Below are positions 43,090 to 54,088 of a stretch of DNA of 64,000 nucleotides, piece by piece; position 1 is the first letter of the stretch, and the number at the start of each line of letters is the position of its first letter. The stretch comes from Brachyhypopomus gauderio. Its lineage: Eukaryota > Chordata > Actinopteri > Gymnotiformes > Hypopomidae. The translations under genes and the position numbers were made by a program. The stretch is from positions 36,777,578-36,841,577 of the forward strand of contig NC_135213.1 in assembly GCF_052324685.1 (NCBI RefSeq), read 5' to 3'. A model generated the notes under the pieces. It ran no database searches and was not told where the DNA came from. It saw nothing but the letters and a program-made list of their open reading frames with translations.

Positions 43090-44430
43090 TTGATAGTGTA
43101 AATTCTTTTAAAGGTGATATTCTGCACTTCAGACTCATAGTCATTTAATGTTATTTCAACTAGAGCATTCTGAAGGCTCACAGACGAACGTAAGCGACGG
43201 ACCGGAGGTCGGACGCGGCTTCGTTTAGGGGCTGGTCCTTCCTCCATGGCGGTGCTGGGGGGTTGGGTGGAGTAGCCTGCTGCCCACCGCCAGCTACAGC
43301 GACAAAGCAGTGTAAGCGATACAGGACGAAGCCCGTGGACCAGAATAGAAATCACATGGAGACAGGAGAGTAGAAGACGGCTATTTACGGGCTTGTAAAA
43401 CGGGATGCGAGAGGTCAGCGCTCTCAAACAGGAATTTAATACGTGTGAGCGTATTTAGAAGGCGCCATTGCCTTTGGTTGATGCTTGTCCACTTGTATAG
43501 ATGGTTAATAAGATTTTTTGCGTAAACGGCGCTGCTAGAACCCGTACACATGGACCTGATGTCACACTCTTCTTAATGACAGCTGCGGGGTGCTGATTAA
43601 TTTCAGCAAAGGCCATCATGGGTTGACTTTAAATGAGAAGAAACAGCCTGAAAAGTAAAATATCGGGATGCTACTCTTGATTTGTAGTAATGGGAATATG
43701 ATGATTAATAAAATTGCTCTGTGGCTTTCAAGGGCGCATAAAGTCAGAAGAATAACTAGTAATCGACCGCTGTTGAAGACAGGACAAACAGGACAGGACA
43801 AAAGCCTCCAACAGCATATCTACGCTCTATTCAGCCAGTCAATAAGCGATTAACACAGAATGTGCCGCATATGTTTTCAAGGTCTCGGAGACTAAAGAGG
43901 CGAGAAACCAACGAGCTTCAGACTAGCAGCTATGTTATATCTCAGTACTCAGTAGAACTCAGTACTCAGTATTAGTAGAAGACTATAGAAACCAGCTGTA
44001 GCAACCCAGCTTAAGAAGCTTTTGACTGTGGTCAAGGAAGTGGTTTTGGTCAGCTATCCCTTGAAAACATAGAAGAGTTATGGATAAGGTATAATCCACT
44101 GAGAGCCAACATGTTTATTTGAGCCATGATCCTATTCTTGGTCCTACTGAAAGCTTCCTGTGCACCTCAGTAGATTTTAAACAGGGGCCTTTAAGTCATT
44201 GGGCAGAAGAGGATTACTGTGTTAAACCTCTCAAACCACCAAACTTCCTTCAGCTGTTGAAGAGAAAAGATGTTATGCTGGGTTAAGATACACAACAAAA
44301 ACCTTTTAATTGTGCAAGTGTGGTATATACAAAAGAAATGGGAATTCAGGAAAAAAAATCAGGCTTAATTTTGTTAGATATATTTGTCTTGTTTGAATTT
44401 TAACTTTCATGCTCCAACCACTCCCCAGCG
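43090..44430. other. Gene-free intergenic stretch
   Basis: Unique sequence with no supported exon, RNA gene or repeat between the Tc1 relic and the (CT)n tract. Confidence 0.45.
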
Positions 44431-44432
44431 AG

Positions 44433-44550
<118 letters not shown>

Positions 44551-45119
44551 GTGTGCGTGTGTGTGTTTGAGAGAGAGAGAGAGAAAGCATGAAAGGGAGT
44601 GTATGTGTCTGTATGAGAGAGAGAGTGAGGGGGAGTGTGTGTGTGTGTGTACAGCTGTAGCCTCCTGAGTGGGTCTGCGGATGTAATTTTGAATTTGTGA
44701 TCAGTATTAGGTATTACTACTCATGTTCTAACAAATGCAAGAATATTAACAATACTTTCATGAAAAAAATAACAAAATTGTGTCTGATTGCAGATTTTAG
44801 TTTGAGCCTTTTTTTCGTCCTTTTTTTTTTTCATGGACGGAATTTTGATTTCATAGGGGGGGGGCAACAAATGGCTTGAAAACTGGGGCGCGGGGTTTAT
44901 CAAAACCGTCTTTTGAAAAAGTGCAGGGGACATGTTGGACATGATGCAGAGACAGGTTCGTGCAGACTTGCACAAGATTGTGATGTTTAGTGATTAAAAA
45001 CGTTATAAAAGCATGTATTACATTAATTCATATAGATGAATATTTATAATTACATTATGTACGTCATGTCATGCCGTTGATATTTTTCAAAGGGTTTTGT
45101 AAACGTTTAAGCTTCTTAA

Positions 45120-45661
45120 TCGCAGCTCTTCTTTATTGCTCGCTCGCTCGCGCACGGCTGTTCCCGGGACGTTCCTGGCGCGAGGGAGGCGCTTGCAGCG
45201 GCACGCGGGCGGGGTTTCCGCTAAAGCCACGTGAGGTTGATCGCCATCGATCACAGGAGAGACGGGGTAGAGTTCCGCGTGCAGGAGACATGGGATGTGT
45301 GCGTCTCCCGGACGAGTGCGGGGCGCAGATTGAGCTCTGGTTTCTGTCGGATTGACGATTTCGCAACGGACTTCCGCACCGCGTCCGTGCAGTTCGAAGA
45401 GCGGACGGTCCGTTGGACCCGCGCATCTGGACGAACTCTTTGGGATCAGACTTGCTTAATCCGTGACTTTGTTTTCCGCTACTTCCAGGCGGCGGCTCTC
45501 GGTCCGTAAAAGTATCAGCCCAGCTGCGATTGAACACAGTTGCGCATCGGAGGGAAACGTGAAGATCCAAACCCGAAAGCCGAGTGCACGTTGTTGTCAC
45601 ACGTCCCCGAGTTGGTCCCCGTGGAGTGAGTCGCTCACTATCGCGACCTGGATGGAAGGTT
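45120..45661 (+). promoter_or_regulatory. rgmb: CpG-rich promoter and 5' UTR of rgmb
   Basis: DNA changes sharply from AT-rich (before 45120) to CpG-rich, with GCTCGCTCGCGCACGG near 45138, a GC box GGGCGGGG at 45207-45214 and an E-box CACGTG near 45230. No TATA box is evident at the CpG edge, which fits a dispersed CpG-island start. Upstream ATGs exist (for example 45290 and 45652). The one at 45652 opens a 14-codon frame that overlaps the rgmb start at 45662. Confidence 0.6.
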
Positions 45662-45696
45662 ATGGGGGAACCAGGATCTTACTACCCCGGGGCTGA
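45652..45696 (+). other. Upstream ORF overlapping the rgmb start
   Basis: ATG at 45652 opens a 14-codon frame ([14 protein letters not shown]) ending at 45696. It begins 10 bp before the rgmb ATG and overlaps it in another frame. Its context is weak (T at -3) while the rgmb ATG has G at -3 and G at +4, so leaky scanning would be needed. Translation is not shown. Confidence 0.4.
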
Positions 45697-45758
45697 CTGC
45701 CTCCCACACCCATCTCCGATACTGTATCTGCTTCTTCTGTCCATCTTGGGCCACATCG
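45662..45758 (+). CDS. rgmb: rgmb coding exon 1 (signal peptide)
   Basis: It encodes M1 to the first base of Gly33. The donor is ATCG|GTAATG. The start at 45662 is chosen because it alone gives an in-frame signal peptide joining exon 2 (phase 1) and it has purines at -3 and +4. Confidence 0.85.
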
Positions 45759-48700
45759 GTAATGACCGTCTCTCTCCTAGTGCTCTCTCTCTTTGGTCTG
45801 TAGAAGTTCAGGTTTTTCTTTAGAGAAACACCCAGAATGGCAGAAGGTAGGGTGTAGAGAGCACTCCATCCATGACCATCTGATGCGATTCAACATTAAA
45901 ACGTGGTGAAAGTTCTTGCGCGTTGCTGAACTGCAGCACCGTGCAGAAGGTTGTGTGTGGTGGCTGTGCAAAAGGTCCATGGTGTTGGGTGATACACACC
46001 GATCCTCTTACAGTCAATATCCTACAGACAGGACCGTTAGCTCAGGACCGTCCTCGTGTATATTTTTAAAGGAGAGGCTTTCTCTAATGTCTATAACTTT
46101 AGTTTCACACTTCAAGTTTAGTTCCTCGTGTCGAGGGAAACTACATCCTAAATGCTATAAAGTGTAAATGTTACTAAATGCTGGTTTGCTTATTTTCAAC
46201 GTAGAGATTGGGCGAATCTGATGATTTAATGATCTAACTCATGATGACTTAAAGGGTATTTATCGCCGAAAATATCTTTATTCTTTTAAAAATATTGTGG
46301 TTGCCCTAAAATACCAATAACAAAAAATTGTTATTTTGCGTTTTACACAAGAATTGATTTCAACTACAGTAAATAAAAAAATATAAATACGTTTTTGAAT
46401 GTCCGGTTTGGGGAGCTTTTCTCCACATATCCTGGACTGTGAATAGAAGACTGAATACTTCACGTTTGGTTCCGAGCTCTCACTTGTTCGAGAGACGTGG
46501 CGGTGATTTTGGGCCCCGCCGTGTTCGTGTCATTGTGTGCTAATGGCAGCAGGAACACCGCTGCATGAGCACTGAGCGGTCACACCTTCGTAATTAATTT
46601 AATGTGTGTCCTGAACCGTGTTGCTGTTGTTGTTGTGTGTGTGTGTGTCTAAAACCCCTCTGCAGCTTTTAAACATTCCTTAAACATTTTAAAGCACCTT
46701 TTAAAGTATCAAAGCATTTTAAAGTATCAAAATGTGGCCCGAACTGTATTTTTAGATACATATTGCAATGTCGATTATTTAAAGTGAATCCGCTTCATCG
46801 ATTCTGTCTGTGTGGTGATCCACACCCTTTCAGACTCTCGTGTCTGTCTGACAGCAATTCTGAAGATGTTAATCTCTTCTTGGTCTGATAGCTTAAAGAT
46901 TGGAGCAAATTTCCGTCATGGTGGTATAATTGTGTTATTGTGCAAAGTGATTTGTCATGGACGCTTTAACCTGTGGAAGATCAATGTGCCTCTGAAATGG
47001 GTAGACGAGATCATTCTTTGTTTCTGTAATGGGCGGTGTGGTGTGGCCGGACCACTGAGTGGGTGGAGGTCCAGAACTGCAGTGGTGGTCCTCAGTGGTG
47101 TTTTACTGGATTACATCGCTAGTGATTCAGTGACAGCTGGGTTATGTGGCTGATTCTCTCATTTCTTTTGTCTTCTCTCATTCCTAAGCGACTAACATTT
47201 TAGTCCTCGCTATCGTATGAAGGGTTGGAGAAGTTCACGTTTTACTCTCCACAAGGTTTCTGGTCAGTTAGTCTTCTGTACATGCAGCATGATTTAGGTT
47301 CCAAAACCGTTTCTGCCCAGCGAAAGATACTCAGACGTCTGCATACAGCTCACCAAACACATCGCGGCAGATCGAGGCCGGGGAGATGTCATTCTGACCC
47401 GCAGATTTGCAGGCCCCCTGTTGTATGCAGAGGTTAAAGTTCACAGCAGAAGGAAAGAGACTCTCTGCGGTTGACCCCTCTGCCCTGGCTAAATTCCACA
47501 TCTTGAAGTTACACTCGCAGCGTGCCAGCAATGGCCGCTCTGTAGCTGAGATCGCCTCAGGAGTGGAGGGCCACCCTGAGAAAATATTTCCAGTGGCTTT
47601 AATTGCAACAAGAGTGTGCTCTGTGCACCGAAAAAAAGCACACTTCAGCCGTGCAAATTACCTTGGCCTGTGAAACAAACACCTTGTTTCTGTCTCTCTC
47701 TCTCTCTCTCTCTCACTCTCACACTCTCTCTCTCTGGTTTATTACGAGTTTGGTTTTACGATCCTGACTGAACCAGAAAGGAACACCAAGGACTTTGTTC
47801 TTTGTACCCCGGAGATGCTAAAAGTGAGGCCATCAAGGTTTAGACTTTCTTCATCTGAGAAAGTCAGATCTATTTAATGGCTATCATGAAACAGGCATAC
47901 ACCTATCTATCTATCTAATGGCTTATAGCTCCTATACCATCAATATGTGGGTCATTTTTTTTTGTTTTGTTTTTTTGCTTTTACTTTTGCTTTTGCTACC
48001 ATTTGTGCCATTTGCAAAGTTAGTAATTCTCTACGTTTCAGATGTAACCGAGAGGAAGTTGTGGAGGTTCAGTTCAGCCTTTCTCTTTGGCAGTTCTCTG
48101 AGACATTCTAACACAGGCTGTGATAGGTGCATTTGAACACCCTCTGCAGTCAGTAGAAGTTTATGGTCTGCTGTTCCCACCTGGGGGACCCCAAGACATT
48201 CCATTCCTCGCTCGCTCTAAAATTACAAACAGCCTTCAGCTTGAGCAGATGAAGAAGGCTGGCATACTCTCCCTCTCTCCTGCCGTCTCTCTCTCCTCAT
48301 TCCTCCTCTTATCAACCCCCCCACCACCACCACCACCCCCCTCCCCATCATTATTGTTATTGGTATGGCCGTAGATCCAATTGCAATTCGCAGCGGCCAT
48401 TTTGACACAGGCGTCTCGGGTAACGGGCTAATTACGTTTCGGCTACCTATCCATGAAGAACGGCTTGTGTCCATGGCTGCCGTGAATCGGATTTGCATGG
48501 ATCTCAGATATTAAGGCCTTGTGATTGGTGCTCTGATCATACGCACTCTCTGGGAGAGGCCTGCAGCTGCAGCGCTGAACATTTCACTGACCTGTGATCA
48601 GTCTCCCCTCCTGTAGCCACCGTGACTGAGACTCCAAAAAGTGTCCTCTGATCAGTCTTGCGGGGCGACACCCTGCCACTGCATCACGCAGCTGCTGGCT

Positions 48701-51700
48701 AAAAATAAGTTTGCACGGGGCCCCCGTGAGTAGACTGTTCACGGGTGAGAAGTTCTGTATTTCCACCTAAAATGGCTAAAATGTCTTTGGTCTTTTGTCA
48801 TTTTTGGGGCATTTCTTGCCTTTTTTTCCGGTCATCCATAGATTGGGGCGGGCGTGTAATTCTTACATGTGAGGATGTGGTGCCACTCTTTAAGGTTTTA
48901 CCCAGGTTCGGTGTGAATGACGAACAATGAATGATTGAGATCAGTATGGGCTTTTAAAACCTCTGTTTTGTTTTTCTGTATGGAATTCCAGGGTTGGATT
49001 TGGGTTCTTTGCAGTGTAGCCGAACTGATGTAGCCCCGTATCAACCTGTCTGGGATTAATCCCTGTACTCCTAACCCTCCCCATGTGGGATTAATCCCTG
49101 TACTCCTAACCCTCTCCATGTGGGATTAATCCCTGTACTCCTAACCCTCTCCATGTGGGATTAATCCCTGTACTCTTAACCCTCTCCATGTGGGATTAAT
49201 CCCTGCACTCCTAACCCTCTCCATGTGGGATTAATCCCTGCACTCCTAACCCTCTCCATGTGGGATTAATCCCTGTACTCCTAACCCTCCCCATGTGGGA
49301 TTAATCCCTGTACTCCTAACCCTCCCCATGTGGGATTAATCCCTGTACTCCTAACCCTCCCCATGTGGGATTAATCCCTGTACTCCTAACCCTCCCCATG
49401 TGGGATTAATCTCTGCACTCCTAACCCTCTCCATGTGGGATTAATCCCTGCACTCCTAACCCTCTCCATGTGGGATTAATCCCTGCACTCCTAACCCTCC
49501 CCATGTGGGATTAATCCCTGCACTCCTAACCCTCCCCATGTGGGATTAATCCCTGCACTCCTAACCCTCCCCATGTGGGATTAATCCCTGTACTCCTAAC
49601 CCTCTCCATGTGGGATTAATCCCTGCACTCCTAACCCTCTCCATGTGGGATTAATCCCTGTACTCCTAACCCCCTCCATGTGGGATTAATCCCTGTACTC
49701 CTAACCCTCCCCATGTGGGATTAATCCCTGTACTCCTAACCTTCTCCATGTGGGGTTAATCCCTGCACTCCTAACCCCCTCCATGTGGGATTAATCCCTG
49801 TACTCCTAACCCCCCCATGTGGGATTAATCCCTGTACTCCTAACCTTCTCCATGTGGGATTAAGGCCCTTTCTCCTGCTTTGCCTTTGTACCACAACATG
49901 GCTTCGGCTGTTCCTCCATATTGTTTTACAGCTTGTTAGTGAAACCCAATCTGGCCACTGCTCTGCCAGCCAAGCACTGTCGGCTGAGGATGAGAGCAGA
50001 GGTCTGATCTCCCACCACTGAACTGCGCCATCATCCGATAATCACATCAGATGCATTTGAGCGGCCTGTGGTTGGCAGCGCTCGGTCCTGCGAGGCTGGA
50101 GTGGGAGGTTCTTACCGTGCAAGACTGGGTCATTACAGGAGTGTTAATGGAGGGCCTGCAGCTGATATAAGATTATGAGAGGCCTTTCCTTCACTCCCCC
50201 CCCCCCCCCCCCCCTCACTCTTTTACTCTCTCTGAGGTAATGCAGTAAGTCCACACTTGGGCCAGTCACAGCTAATGGTGTGTGGATGATCTCTTTCTCT
50301 CTCTCTCTCTCTCTTTATCTCACTTTCTCTTGCTCTTTCTCTGTCTCAGGCGATTTATTTTGTGCTATGTCATTGCTGGGTAATGGAGTCAAGTGAATTG
50401 TTTGTGAACATTACATGATCAATAATGAAACAGAGCCTCTTTCCATTTTTAAAACAAATAAAAGCCGTCGTGACATTAGCACACGGTAGTCTTTTCCCTC
50501 ACGCCACGCACTTTTGGACTTCTACAAAGCCAGCAAACAGCTCAAGTGGATCTCGGCCCACAGGCGAAAGTGGATTAACATAAGCGTTTAAACGGCATTT
50601 GAAGTGAAGGCAGTTGAATATTAGCCTACAGAGTGGCTGGAGTTGACTCTGTGATAAGCTGTTTTTAGTTTGCTTGCCCGGGTGCGAGCCACAGCCTGCG
50701 GAGGCTTTACTGTAGAGAGAATAGCCGCGCGTCTCCTTTGAGGTGCCGTTTTATTTGATGTTATTGGTGCAGTAAACAGGCTCTTCTGGTGATAACGGGA
50801 GGTTTTACACAGTTGTTGAGTCGGATATTTCTGCCTTCGTACTGTGGTGTTAAGCAAGTCCTGGAATCCGTCCTTGAAGAAACACTTATGCAAGACATCC
50901 CCTTGCTTAAGAATGTCTAGTTCGGACTGATCTAGGACATGTAGGAAAATATTGAATGTTTACACAAACCTTGTACATATACACAGGATCCTGTTTCTGG
51001 AGATTTCTTCCTTTTTAAAACTGTTAATGGTGTGTGAGTGTGTTTCATGCTGCTCTTAAATGCTATTATGTAATGAGTTATTTGCTGTGTGATTCCCACA
51101 GTATGTGATCATTTAAAAACGTGTGATCTTGTGAACATGTTCACGTTACTGAGAGCATGGTTGGGTTTTACTTCTATTCTTATAACAGTGCATATGTATT
51201 TTATTTCATACTAATTAAAAACATAATTCGTAAGGTAAAATAAGTTAATGAGATATTAGTCGATATCCCATGTACCACAATATTAAATACTGTAGAATTT
51301 AAGATCTTGAAAACACTGTTACTCTAATTAATGAACATTAAAGCACTGATAATATACACGGGATTCACGGTTCATGTGTGGAGTTAGTCTGATAGTATGC
51401 TGTATATCTCTTTGCTATGCTCTTAATTTAAGCTGTTAGACGACAGCAAGCAGTCGTTCATTTGAGCAAAACCACTTGTGAAAAGCTGTTTCCATGGAGG
51501 CGTGCTAATATTCCTCTGTAGTGTCTTTGTTGGTGCCGTTGGGCGCAGTCATCTCTGGATGGAGTAGCACTAATGCCCCCCCCCCCCCCCCCCCCCTCTC
51601 GCCCCCCAGGGGAGAGCCAGGTGCAGACCCCGCAGTGCCGGATCCAGAAGTGCACCACCGACTTTGTGTCGCTCACGTCGCACCTCAGCCCCTCGCTGGA

Positions 51701-54088
51701 CGGCTTCGATGCCGAGTTCTGCAAGGCCTTGCGCTCGTATTCCGGCTGCACGCACCGCACCGCCAAGAGCTGCCGGGGAAACCTGGTCTTCCACTCCGCC
51801 ATGCTGGGAATCACCGACCTCATGAGCCAGAGGAACTGCTCCAAGGACGGGCCCACGTCCTCCACCCACCCCGCGGCCCCCGTCGAGCCCTGCAACTACC
51901 ACAGCCGCTACCACCACCAGGTGGCGCTGGCCGGCGCCCGAGGGCCCGAGCCCCAGCGCCCTGCCTTCCTTTTCTGCGGCCTGTTCGGAGACCCGCACCT
52001 GAGGACTTTTAAGGACCAGTTCCAGACCTGTAAGGTAGAGGGGGCGTGGCCCCTGATCGATAACACCTACCTGTCCGTGCAGGTAACCAACGTGCCGGTG
52101 GTACAAGGCTCAAGCGCCACGGCATCCAACAAGGTGAGCTGCTAGCGTGTGCTTTGTTTACCTGTTTACTTTTACTACCACTTAGCATATATTTTTTTAA
52201 TGTATTTTTCTTTTTAACACTTCACGGCATTTTTACTGTGTCACTGAATCTCCATGTTTTAATTAAGAGTAAAAAAGGTGTCTTAACTAGAGGTATGGAT
52301 GTTTGATAGGCCACAGAGCTATTTCAGCTTTGACTGCAGGTGCAGGCTGGACAGTGTGGAGCTCCTGTCCTGTAACACGTCTGTGAAACGTCTGCAGTGC
52401 TGTTAATGACTCAGTATAGCCCAAGCTGGACTGCAGCCCTTAATAAGACAGGCATGAACGAAGCCTCTGTCTCCGTTTGTCCAACTGAATGTCTCTCTCT
52501 GTCTCACTCTCTCTGTCTCCGTTTGTCCAACTAAATGTATCTCTCTCACCAGCCTGTCTTTCTCACTCTGCTGTCTGTTTATCTGGGCTGATACTCTCTC
52601 TGTCTCTCTCTCTGTCTCCCTCTCTCAGTTTCTGTATCTCTCTCTCTCTCTCTCTCATATACATACCATCCACCATTGCAGTACACTGACTGTCACATGC
52701 TAAATGCCCATAAATGTCTGTTTTCGCTCTGTGAGAGTGCCATCTTATTTTTTGATACCAGAAGAAGACCAGCAGGTCTTCTTTCTCTTTTTCTCCTTAA
52801 TGATGAGCGTTAAGCTAATCTGAGGTGATGTGAGGGCGCTAGTGCCTGGCTGGACTACGCTAATACTAACCAACTCTCATTTGTGACCTTTTGACTTTGG
52901 AGGTGGGGCCCATTAGGAACTGTTTGCCCGTAATTATTAGCGCCCCCTGCTCAACTGAGGCTCTTTCAGCCACCTTTCTGGACGGCCGGCTCATGGCCAT
53001 TTTTCATGTGTGTCATGCGAACAAAGCTTGCATTCACCCTTCACTAACGTAACACCACACATCTTGTTCGTCAGTAGGCTTCCTCTCCTTTTGCGGCGTT
53101 ATGGACTTGCGTGATTCTAACCCTCTACAGTAGATTCGTATGGGCATATGTCCACAGCTTAAAACATTGTTTCTGGCCGACACCCACTGGCGTTATTGCT
53201 GTTATTACTTTCATAATGATTTATGATTTTGACACACTGCGTAAAAACCTGGCATTAATAATTTGTACTTAACTGCTACATGAATAAACATTGAAACTGT
53301 GATGGTCTGATGTGTCCAGAAGATGCCGATTCCAAGATTTTGCCTAAATACACACCCAGACGAAACACTGAGCACAATGTATTTTCAATTTTCAGATCAC
53401 AATAATATTCAAACCGTATCAGGAGTGCACGGAGCAGAAGGTGTACCAGGCCGTGACGGACGATCTGCCCGCTGCCTTCATGGACGGGTCCGTCATGGGC
53501 GGCGACAGCGAGAGCCGCAGCCTCCTGATCGTGGAGAGGACGGCGGGCCGGGAGGTGGAGCTCCACGCCGCCTACATCGGGGTCACCATGGTGGTGCGGC
53601 AGCTGGGTCGCTACCTGACGCTGGCTGTCCGCATGCCCGAGGAGCTCGCCATGGCCTTCGACGAGACGCAGGACCTGCAGCTCTGCATGAACGGCTGCCC
53701 CACCTCCGAGCGCATCGACGAGGAGGGGCACCTGCGCCTGCCCGTGCTCGGCCTCCAGCAGGGCGGCGCTCTCGCGCAGACCAGGCCCGGCCCGGTGGCG
53801 GCCGCTGTGGCGGCCCAGAAGGGGGCCTTCACGCTGGAGAGCGCCTCCAGGAAGTGTAGCGAGAAGTTGGAGGTTAAGGACATCTACTTCTATTCGTGCG
53901 TGTTTGACCTCCTCACCACCGGAGACGCTAACTTCACCTCGGCCGCCTACAACGCCCTGAAGGACGTGGAGATGCTGCACCCCAAACGGGAGCGTTGGCA
54001 CATTTTCCCACGCTCCGGAGCGACGTCGGGACGGCCAGCCGCCTTGAGCGTTCTCCTCGTCTGTCTACTCACAGCCGCGATGTCGTAG
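45662..54088 (+). CDS. rgmb: Repulsive guidance molecule B (DRAGON), complete, 3 coding exons
   Basis: Coding exons 45662-45758, 51610-52133 and 53396-54088 join in frame to 437 codons, the length I recall for human RGMB. RGM proteins are GPI-anchored cell-surface co-receptors for BMP2/4 and ligands of neogenin, acting in axon guidance and BMP signalling. Residues 1-33 form a signal peptide with the hydrophobic core [11 protein letters not shown]. The N-terminal RGM domain starts at about C42 ([17 protein letters not shown]) and includes [11 protein letters not shown] and [13 protein letters not shown]. The partial von Willebrand D domain has FGDPHLRTF, whose Asp160-Pro161 bond is the family's autocleavage site. 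The end is hydrophobic ([15 protein letters not shown]), as expected of a GPI signal. [16 protein letters not shown] and [12 protein letters not shown] match RGMB better than RGMA, and linkage to an ERAP gene supports RGMB. Introns are phase 1 and phase 0. Exons 2-3 are strongly GC-rich at third positions. Confidence 0.95.
47695..47735. repeat. (CT)n microsatellite in rgmb intron 1
   Basis: Short CT-rich tract, interrupted. Confidence 0.85.
49051..49863. repeat. 35-bp minisatellite with GGGATTAATCCC palindrome
   Basis: About 23 units of 35 bp. Each carries TGGGATTAATCCCTG, then TACTCCTAACCCT or CACTCCTAACCCT, then CTCCATG or CCCCATG. Units differ at only a few positions (T/C before ACTCC; CTCC/CCCC). 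GGGATTAATCCC is a perfect 12-bp palindrome containing two inverted TAATCC sites, the core bound by K50 (Otx/Pitx/Gsc-type) homeodomains. The array lies inside rgmb intron 1. Confidence 0.95.
50196..50214. repeat. Poly-C run
   Basis: An uninterrupted run of 19 C in rgmb intron 1, followed by short CT repeats to about 50340. Confidence 0.9.
51576..51609 (+). promoter_or_regulatory. rgmb: Splice acceptor of rgmb exon 2 with 21-C tract
   Basis: The acceptor is a run of 21 C (51576-51596), then TCTCGCCCCCCAG and the exon at 51610. The polypyrimidine tract that U2AF reads is thus a mononucleotide repeat, prone to length change. The exon start is fixed by the phase-1 join completing Gly33. Confidence 0.8.
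51610..52133 (+). CDS. rgmb: rgmb coding exon 2
   Basis: It completes Gly33 and encodes residues 34-207. It holds the N-terminal RGM domain with its cysteines, one N-glycosylation sequon (NCS), the GDPH self-cleavage site (G159-D160-P161-H162) and the conserved [12 protein letters not shown]. The donor is AACAAG|GTGAGC, phase 0. Confidence 0.95.
52134..53395 (+). other. rgmb: rgmb intron 2
   Basis: A 1.26-kb phase-0 intron, GTGAGC to TTTTCAG. It holds CT-rich DNA (52485-52650) but no other feature that I can support. Confidence 0.85.
53396..54088 (+). CDS. rgmb: rgmb coding exon 3 and stop
   Basis: It encodes residues 208-437 and TAG. It includes [38 protein letters not shown], the neogenin/BMP-side C-terminal domain [18 protein letters not shown] with NFT sequon, and the GPI signal. 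An Ala/Gly-rich loop (about residues 330-350, [15 protein letters not shown]) has drifted from the mammalian sequence. Antisense open frames over this exon are shadows. Confidence 0.95.
   Translation: MTIIFKPYQECTEQKVYQAVTDDLPAAFMDGSVMGGDSESRSLLIVERTAGREVELHAAYIGVTMVVRQLGRYLTLAVRMPEELAMAFDETQDLQLCMNGCPTSERIDEEGHLRLPVLGLQQGGALAQTRPGPVAAAVAAQKGAFTLESASRKCSEKLEVKDIYFYSCVFDLLTTGDANFTSAAYNALKDVEMLHPKRERWHIFPRSGATSGRPAALSVLLVCLLTAAMS

Larger units (their letters stand above)
45759..51609 (+). other. rgmb: rgmb intron 1
   Basis: A 5.85-kb phase-1 intron, GTAATG to CCCCCCAG. It contains a 35-bp minisatellite (49051-49863), a poly-C run (50196-50214) and a 21-C run that forms most of the acceptor's polypyrimidine tract. 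Stretches 47340-47640, 48370-48760, 49880-50170 and 50380-50600 are repeat-poor and have the look of regulatory DNA (for example CAATTGCAATT and ATAATCACATCA motifs), but conservation cannot be tested here. Confidence 0.8.

Noticed and set aside
49051-49863. Interstitial telomere array
   Set aside because: Units contain CCTAACCCT, but only one and a half telomere hexamers per 35 bp, so it is a minisatellite with a chance match.
51521-52106. Alternative sense and antisense frames over rgmb exon 2
   Set aside because: Only the frame with [10 protein letters not shown] and FGDPHLRTF has family similarity.
53276-54001. 241-codon antisense frame over rgmb exon 3
   Set aside because: A shadow of a GC-rich coding exon; the sense frame matches RGMb throughout.
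45662-54088. Identity as rgma rather than rgmb
   Set aside because: The N-terminal block [17 protein letters not shown], the ITIIFK and [12 protein letters not shown] blocks, and linkage to an ERAP gene favour RGMB.
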